Origin: Candidatus Aquidulcis sp. | GTDB lineage: Bacteria; Chloroflexota; Anaerolineae; UBA4142 | Assembly (NCBI GenBank): GCA_020723345.1 | Contig: DYJA01000020.1 | Coordinates: 1 to 64,000 of the forward strand | Length of the DNA: 64,000 nt | Reading direction: 5' to 3' | Shown: positions 59,499 through 64,000 of the stretch, one piece after another | Layout: every line of letters starts with the position of its first letter | Position numbering within the stretch: the first letter of the stretch is position 1 | Position numbers and translations under genes: made by a program | The notes under the pieces: model-generated | The model's input: the letters and a program-made list of their open reading frames with translations, nothing else | Told to the model about the DNA's origin: nothing | Database searches by the model: none

Positions 59499-61133
59499 AT
59501 GCCTGCTAAACAACTTGCGTTCGCCGAAGAGGCGCGCAGACACTTGAAAATCGGCGTGGATGCGATGGCGAATGCCGTCAAAACTACGCTCGGACCGAAA
59601 GGTCGCAACGTCGCGCTCGACAAGAAATTCGGCGCGCCGACTGTCACGCACGACGGTGTGACCGTTGCGAAAGAGATCGAACTGCAAAACCCGTACGAAA
59701 ACATGGGCGCGCAGTTGCTCAAAGAAGCCGCGACCAAGACGAACGACGTCGCGGGCGATGGCACGACGACCGCGACCGTGCTCGCGCAGACCATCGTTAC
59801 TGAAGGTTTGAAGAACGTCGCCGCGGGCGCGAACCCGATGCTCTTAAAGCGCGGCATTGAAAAAGGTACCGCCGTGCTCGTCGAAGAAATTAAAAAGATG
59901 GCAAAGCCGGTCAAAGGCAAAGCCGAAATCGCGAACGTCGCCGCCATTTCCGCTGCCGATTCCGAAATCGGCAATTTGCTCGCGGACGTGATGGACAAAG
60001 TCGGCAAGGATGGCGTCATTACGGTCGAAGAATCCAAGACCGGTCTCGCGTTCGAAACCGAGTACGTGGACGGGATGCAAATCGATCGCGGCTACATTTC
60101 GCCCTATTTCGTCACGAACCCGGAGCGGATGGAATCCGTCCTTGAGAACGTCTACGTTTTGCTCACCGACAAGAAAATTTCCGCGCACACCGACATCGTG
60201 CCCCTGCTCGAAAAATTGGTGCAGATGGGCAAGCGCGAACTCGTGATCATCGCCGAAGATGTGGACGGCGAAGCCCTGGCGACGCTCGTGCTGAACAAAT
60301 TGCGCGGCATGTTGAACGTCCTCGCGGTCAAGGCGCCCGGTTTCGGCGACCGCCGCAAAGAAATGTTGCGCGATATGGCGATCCTCGCCGGCGGCAACGT
60401 CATCACCGAAGAAATGGGTCGCAAATTGGAAACCACGCAGATCAGCGACCTGGGTCAATTCGACAAAGTGATCTCGACCAAAGACGACACGACCTTCGTC
60501 GGCGGCAAGGGCTCCGACAAAGACATCAAAGGGCGCATCAACGAGATCAAAGCGCAGATTGACAAGACGACCTCCGATTACGACAAGGAAAAATTGCAAG
60601 AACGCCTCGCCAAACTCGCAGGCGGCGTTGCCGTGATCCGCGTCGGCGCGGCGACCGAAACCGAATTGAAAGAAAAGAAGCACCGCGTCGAAGACGCGCT
60701 GAGCGCAACCCGCGCGGCAGTCGAGGAAGGTATCGTGCCCGGTGGTGGAGTCGCTCTGCTCAACGTGATCCCCGCGCTCGAAAAAGTGGGCGGCAACGGC
60801 GACATCGCGACCGGCGTGATGATTTTGAAGCGCGCGCTCGAAGAACCGATGCGCATGCTCGCCGAGAACGCGGGCTACGACGGCGCGGTCGTCGTGCAAG
60901 AAGTGCGCCGCAACCAGAAAGAAAAGAACAACCCGAACATCGGCTTCGACGTTCTGGCGGAAGAGTATACCGATCTGGTTGAGCGCGGCATCATCGACCC
61001 GGCGAAAGTGACGCGCAGCGGTTTGGAAAACGCGGCATCCATCGCGGCGATGATCCTGACGACCGAAGCGTTGATCACGGATATGCCGGAGAAGGAAAAA
61101 GCTGCGCCAATGCCGCAGATGCCTGAGTATTAA
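59499..61133 (+). CDS. groEL: Chaperonin GroEL
   Basis: 544 residues, the 60-kDa chaperonin that folds proteins in the GroES-capped chamber. [33 protein letters not shown] near residue 29-60 and [11 protein letters not shown] near 86 form the ATP site; [39 protein letters not shown] near residue 370-410 is the conserved intermediate segment. AGGAGGAATCACTT precedes the ATG. The C-terminus is MPQMPEY, without the GGM repeat of many GroELs. A terminator follows at 61163. Confidence 0.98.
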   Translation: MPAKQLAFAEEARRHLKIGVDAMANAVKTTLGPKGRNVALDKKFGAPTVTHDGVTVAKEIELQNPYENMGAQLLKEAATKTNDVAGDGTTTATVLAQTIVTEGLKNVAAGANPMLLKRGIEKGTAVLVEEIKKMAKPVKGKAEIANVAAISAADSEIGNLLADVMDKVGKDGVITVEESKTGLAFETEYVDGMQIDRGYISPYFVTNPERMESVLENVYVLLTDKKISAHTDIVPLLEKLVQMGKRELVIIAEDVDGEALATLVLNKLRGMLNVLAVKAPGFGDRRKEMLRDMAILAGGNVITEEMGRKLETTQISDLGQFDKVISTKDDTTFVGGKGSDKDIKGRINEIKAQIDKTTSDYDKEKLQERLAKLAGGVAVIRVGAATETELKEKKHRVEDALSATRAAVEEGIVPGGGVALLNVIPALEKVGGNGDIATGVMILKRALEEPMRMLAENAGYDGAVVVQEVRRNQKEKNNPNIGFDVLAEEYTDLVERGIIDPAKVTRSGLENAASIAAMILTTEALITDMPEKEKAAPMPQMPEY

Positions 61134-61162
61134 AAGCAGTAGACAGTCCACAGTAGACAGAC

Positions 61163-61199
61163 AAAACCCCCTCTCGCAGATGCGGGAGGGGGTTTATTG
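61163..61199 (+). terminator. Terminator of groESL
   Basis: AAACCCCCTCTCGCA and TGCGGGAGGGGGTTT form a strong stem followed by TTTATTGTT. It stands about 30 bases after the groEL stop. Confidence 0.9.
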
Positions 61200-61225
61200 T
61201 TGAGTTATGTAAACCCCAATCCCGT

Positions 61226-61254
61226 TTGACACCCGGCTAGTTTGATGCTAGAAT
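61226..61254 (+). promoter_or_regulatory. Promoter of the DUF5679 gene
   Basis: TTGACA (61226-61231), 17-base spacer, TAGAAT (61249-61254). The gene's ATG lies about 74 bases downstream with AAAAGGAGG ahead of it. Confidence 0.88.
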
Positions 61255-61327
61255 AGCGACAGTTATCGAACAAAAGTGCGACGCGAGTGCGCCGCCAATT
61301 TACGCTCAGAAAAAGGAGGCATTTCGA

Positions 61328-61561
61328 ATGGCAGACGAAGTTATCCTGGGATACTGTGTCAAGGAAAAGGCGCAAAAGCCGATGAAGGATCCCGAGGAAG
61401 TAGTACTCAAAAATGGCAAGCACGCGATCCGGGGCATTTGCGCATCCTGCGGTACCAAGATGATGAAGTTCGTCTCAGCGAAAAAAGCAGACCCCGCCGC
61501 GCCGGCGGTTGCGCCTGCTCCCGCCGTACCAGGCACGCCGCCAACCCCCAAAACCGCATAG
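61328..61561 (+). CDS. DUF5679-type small zinc-ribbon-like protein
   Basis: 77 residues. The sequence YCVKEKAQKPMKDPEEVVLKNGKHAIRGICASCGTKMMKFV follows the DUF5679 pattern, in which a CxxC is followed by a KNGR segment and GxCxxCG. Here the first pair keeps one Cys (CVKE for CVKC), so a four-Cys site is incomplete; the second CASC is present. A Pro/Ala-rich tail (about residues 52-77) follows. AAAAAGGAGGCATTTCGA precedes the ATG. The family is small and basic; its function is unknown. It has its own promoter and terminator. Confidence 0.85.
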   Translation: MADEVILGYCVKEKAQKPMKDPEEVVLKNGKHAIRGICASCGTKMMKFVSAKKADPAAPAVAPAPAVPGTPPTPKTA

Positions 61562-61588
61562 CCCAACCGGCGACACCCGTCGCACAAT

Positions 61589-61616
61589 GCCCGTCTCCTC
61601 CGCGAGGCGGGCTTTT
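61589..61616 (+). terminator. Terminator after the DUF5679 gene
   Basis: GCCCGTCTC (61589-61597) with GAGGCGGGC (61604-61612) and TTTTGTG. The next gene's ribosome site (GGAGAAAGG) starts about 8 bases later. Confidence 0.85.
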
Positions 61617-61637
61617 GTGTTGGAGAAAGGTATACCG

Positions 61638-63134
61638 ATGAAACTCAAACCCGCCTTGCTGCTCGCCATTCTTCTCTTAACCGCCTGCACCACCGCGCCG
61701 ACGGTGACACCGGTTGCGACGAGCGCGCCGACTCTCGCTGCCGACCTTGCGCCCTATCGCCTTGCGCTGAACGCGGCAAACCAAAACGATCTCGCGCTCG
61801 CGGATCGACCGACGCGCTACACGTTGACGCTGAATTACATCGCCGATCCGCCGACGCTCGCCGGCAGCCAAGCGGTCGTCTTTTTCAACCGCCAAGCCGC
61901 GCCGCTGAACGAAATCTACTTTCGCCTCTTTGCGAATTATCCCGATTACGGCGCAAAAATCACCGTCGCCAACGTTTCGGTGAACGGCGCAGCAGTCACG
62001 CCGACGCTCGAAGCGAGGGATACCGCGCTGCGCGTTCCGATGGCGAAGCCGCTCGCGCCGAATGCATCGGTCAACCTTCATCTCGATTTCACGCTGACGA
62101 TTCCGCGCATCAGCAAAAGTCGCTACGGCGATTTTGGCGCGAGCGATACCGTCGTCACGCTGCCGTCGTTCTACCCGCTGATTCCGGCATACGACGCGAA
62201 AGGGTGGCACATCGAACTGCCGCCGCCGTACGGCGATCTGGTGTACGCCGATGCTTCGCTGTACGCGGTGACGCTGACCGCGCCGTCCGCGCTGACCGTC
62301 ATCGCTTCCGGCACGACGATTGACACGCGCGATAACGGCAACGGCGCCAAGACATGGAAAATCGTCGGCGCGCCGATGCGCGATTTCGCCATCGTCCTGA
62401 CGGCGGTTTTGCAAAAGACTAGCGATACCGTCAACGGCATCACCGTGAACTCGTATCACGAACCGGGCGACGCGGAGGGGGGCAAAAAGGCGCTTCGTTT
62501 TGCGATGGATTCGCTGCGCGTCTTTCAGGCGCGGTTCGGCGCGTACCCGTACACCGAATTCGACGTGGTGGAAACGCAGACGAGCGCGCTCGGCATCGAG
62601 TACCCCGGCGTCATTGTGATCGCGCAGGGGCTGTACAAAAATCCGCGCGAGGCGGAGACGTTCGAGTTCGTCATCGCGCACGAAGTCGCGCACCAGTGGT
62701 GGTACGCGCTCGTCGGAAACGATCAAGTCAACTCGCCGTGGGTGGATGAAGCGCTCGCGCAGTACAGCGAAGTCGTTTACATCGAAGAGATGCGCGGCAA
62801 AGGCGCGGGGCAGTCGCTCGTGCGCGGTTATTTCGGCGAGGTATACAAGCGCGTTCAATCTGCCGGACGCGACGCCGCCGTGAATCAGCCGGTCGCCGCG
62901 TTCACCGAAGAGGCGTACGGTGAAATCGTCTACGGCAAAGGTCCACTTTTTTACGACGCGATTCGGAAAAAGATGGGGGACGAGAATTTTTCCAAGTTTC
63001 TCAAGACGTACGCCGACCGCTATCGGTACAAGGTCGCGTTTCCCGACGATGTTGTGAAATCAGCCGAGGACGTGTGCGCGTGCAATCTGCGCGCGGAATA
63101 TCAACAGTGGATTTTGAGCCCGGCGGCAAAATGA
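61638..63134 (+). CDS. M1-family (gluzincin) metallopeptidase lipoprotein
   Basis: 498 residues. Signal peptide with lipobox LLLTAC (Cys16). An N-terminal beta-saddle domain (about residues 40-240) is followed by the thermolysin-like catalytic domain with the zinc motif HEVAHQWW near residue 345 and the third ligand Glu in VDEALAQYS about 18 residues later. The exopeptidase motif region reads GIEYPG in place of GxMEN, as in other bacterial lipoprotein members. ATG at 61638 has GGAGAAAGG upstream. It should act outside the cytoplasmic membrane, digesting peptides; exact specificity is unknown. Confidence 0.9.
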   Translation: MKLKPALLLAILLLTACTTAPTVTPVATSAPTLAADLAPYRLALNAANQNDLALADRPTRYTLTLNYIADPPTLAGSQAVVFFNRQAAPLNEIYFRLFANYPDYGAKITVANVSVNGAAVTPTLEARDTALRVPMAKPLAPNASVNLHLDFTLTIPRISKSRYGDFGASDTVVTLPSFYPLIPAYDAKGWHIELPPPYGDLVYADASLYAVTLTAPSALTVIASGTTIDTRDNGNGAKTWKIVGAPMRDFAIVLTAVLQKTSDTVNGITVNSYHEPGDAEGGKKALRFAMDSLRVFQARFGAYPYTEFDVVETQTSALGIEYPGVIVIAQGLYKNPREAETFEFVIAHEVAHQWWYALVGNDQVNSPWVDEALAQYSEVVYIEEMRGKGAGQSLVRGYFGEVYKRVQSAGRDAAVNQPVAAFTEEAYGEIVYGKGPLFYDAIRKKMGDENFSKFLKTYADRYRYKVAFPDDVVKSAEDVCACNLRAEYQQWILSPAAK

Positions 63135-63136
63135 AA

Positions 63137-63169
63137 AAACCTGGAAGGTTTCTAAAACCTTCCAGGTTT
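63137..63169 (+). repeat. Palindromic repeat, ACCTNNNAGGT family (copy 5)
   Basis: A 15-bp perfect stem (63137-63151 with 63155-63169) around a three-base loop; the arms are ACCT-GGA-AGGT. It stands 3 bases after the peptidase stop and 8 bases ahead of the convergent RRM gene's stop, where it can terminate both. Confidence 0.85.
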
Positions 63170-63176
63170 GTGCGAT

Positions 63177-63551
63177 CTAATACCGTCCGCGCGGTCTGCC
63201 GCCGCCACCGCCGCCGCGGCCACCGCGATGGGTTCCGAAGCCACCCCCGCGATTTCCACCGCCGCCGCGATAGCCGCCGCCACCACCGCCGCCGCCGCGT
63301 TCTTCGCGCGGGCGCGCGATGTTGACGATCAACTTGCGTCCGTCGAGATCATACTCGTTGAACATCTCGATCGCTTTTTGAGCGTCGGCGTCCGTCGTCA
63401 TTTCGACAAAGCCAAAGCCCTTGGATTGGTGCGTCGCGCGATCCATGATCAGCGCGACTTCTTTGACTTCACCGGCTTGGGCGAAGAGTCGTTGCAAGTC
63501 TCCCTCGCTCACGTTGTACGACAGATTGCCGACGTACAGTTTCGATTCCAT
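63177..63551 (-). CDS. Glycine-rich RNA-binding protein with one RRM
   Basis: 124 residues. RRM (about residues 1-82) with RNP2 LYVGNL near residue 5 and RNP1 KGFGFVEM near 45, then a Gly/Arg-rich tail (GGGGYRGG and GGRGGGG) that binds RNA weakly. It resembles cyanobacterial and Chloroflexota cold-inducible RNA-binding proteins. AAAAGGAGAGGTCACA precedes the ATG at 63551. It follows the DEAD-box helicase gene by about 85 bases. Together they suggest an RNA-remodelling or cold-adaptation unit. Confidence 0.95.
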   Translation of the reverse strand: MESKLYVGNLSYNVSEGDLQRLFAQAGEVKEVALIMDRATHQSKGFGFVEMTTDADAQKAIEMFNEYDLDGRKLIVNIARPREERGGGGGGGGYRGGGGNRGGGFGTHRGGRGGGGGGRPRGRY

Positions 63552-63636
63552 TGTGACCTCTCCTTTTGGGTCTTGGAAAAAATGCCCCGGCTCTTCGCTT
63601 CGGCAATTCCTTCCGAATCAACTTGGCGACCGGACA

Positions 63637-64000
63637 TCAAGCCCGCGCCGCCGCCATTTTGTGCCGCGCTTGTCGATGGGCTTCGACATAGCGGCGAATT
63701 GCGTCCGCGTTGGGTTGGACCAACGCCGGCGCGCGATAATCGATGCCCTCCAGACGACGGCGTTCGATTTTTTGTTGCAGTACGATTTCAATCCGGCGGA
63801 CGAGCGTTTCGTCCGTCGGCGTGACGAGCGTGTACGCGCGTCCGGCGGCTTGCATCCGTCCCGTCCGCCCGATGCGATGGACATAGTCCTCGACGTGCAT
63901 CGGCGCGTCGTAGTTGACGACGTGCGAAATGCCTTCGACGTCGATCCCGCGCGCGGCGATGTCGGTTGCGACGAGCACGCGCGATTTGCCGCGCCGAAAA
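63637..64000 (-). CDS. DEAD-box RNA helicase, C-terminal part (gene cut by window edge)
   Basis: The frame is open to the right edge. The visible 121 residues contain SF2 motif V ([14 protein letters not shown]) and motif VI (HRIGRTGR), then a basic C-terminal tail ([11 protein letters not shown] and [11 protein letters not shown]). The DEAD motif lies outside the window. It unwinds RNA with ATP. The gene for an RRM protein follows on the same strand after 85 bases. The GTG at 63978 is an internal Val codon. Confidence 0.9.
   Translation of the reverse strand, partial: FRRGKSRVLVATDIAARGIDVEGISHVVNYDAPMHVEDYVHRIGRTGRMQAAGRAYTLVTPTDETLVRRIEIVLQQKIERRRLEGIDYRAPALVQPNADAIRRYVEAHRQARHKMAAARA

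Noticed and set aside
63180-63300. GCC/CCG-rich tandem pattern
   Set aside because: It is the coding sequence of the Gly-rich tail of the RRM protein.

Overview
The window is one continuous, gene-dense chromosomal segment of high GC. Several features point to an anaerobic or microaerophilic Chloroflexota bacterium of the Anaerolineae kind: secreted proteins with Thr/Pro-rich TPTPT linkers, a DUF5679 protein, a tungsten-type aldehyde ferredoxin oxidoreductase, CooC maturation ATPases, large PAS/GAF sensor proteins, many intergenic palindromic repeats and a CIRCE-controlled groESL. This assignment is inferred from gene content; no rRNA or tRNA gene was seen.

Layout. 1-6.3 kb: a sugar-type ABC importer (two permeases and an ATPase, left end cut), an unrecognised protein, a glycerophosphodiester phosphodiesterase, a lipoprotein and an MBL-fold gene remnant. 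11.0-6.4 kb (minus strand): a tightly packed five-gene unit of rhamnulokinase, RbsD/FucU mutarotase, MoaD-like protein, tungsten AOR and class II aldolase. It looks like a deoxysugar pathway with a ferredoxin-linked aldehyde oxidase. 11.6-13.4 kb: a ROK-repressor remnant and xylulokinase.

23.8-13.7 kb (minus strand): a metal and redox island. A Fur-family regulator has a strong promoter and a perfect 20-bp palindrome over its predicted start site. It is followed by CbiM, a CooC, SCO, PCu(A)C, CtaG, a second CooC, CbiQ and CbiO, then by a second block of PCYCGC lipoprotein, CuA-type cupredoxin, polyferredoxin and a c-type cytochrome whose reading frame looks broken. The CooC proteins and the operator suggest that the ECF transporter carries nickel.

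24.0-28.7 kb: a structured leader, a TPR lipoprotein, an AmrS-like radical SAM protein with a Tat-like signal, and a membrane protein with a spermidine-synthase fold that carries two repeat insertions in frame. 28.8-44.7 kb: a signalling block of an HD-GYP response regulator, a double-receiver protein, three large paralogous histidine kinases and an OmpR/EnvZ-like pair. 44.7-48.0 kb: two paralogous secreted DUF1566 proteins.

48.2-53.2 kb: a Phd/PIN toxin-antitoxin pair and a type III restriction-modification system. 53.3-64 kb: radA, two secreted lipoprotein or Ig/FN3-like proteins, groES-groEL, a DUF5679 protein, an M1-family peptidase lipoprotein, an RRM protein and a DEAD-box helicase cut by the right edge.

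Several families of palindromic repeats are scattered through the window in 3' ends, 5' leaders, operon gaps and even coding regions. One family keeps a central loop but varies its arms while the two sides stay complementary.
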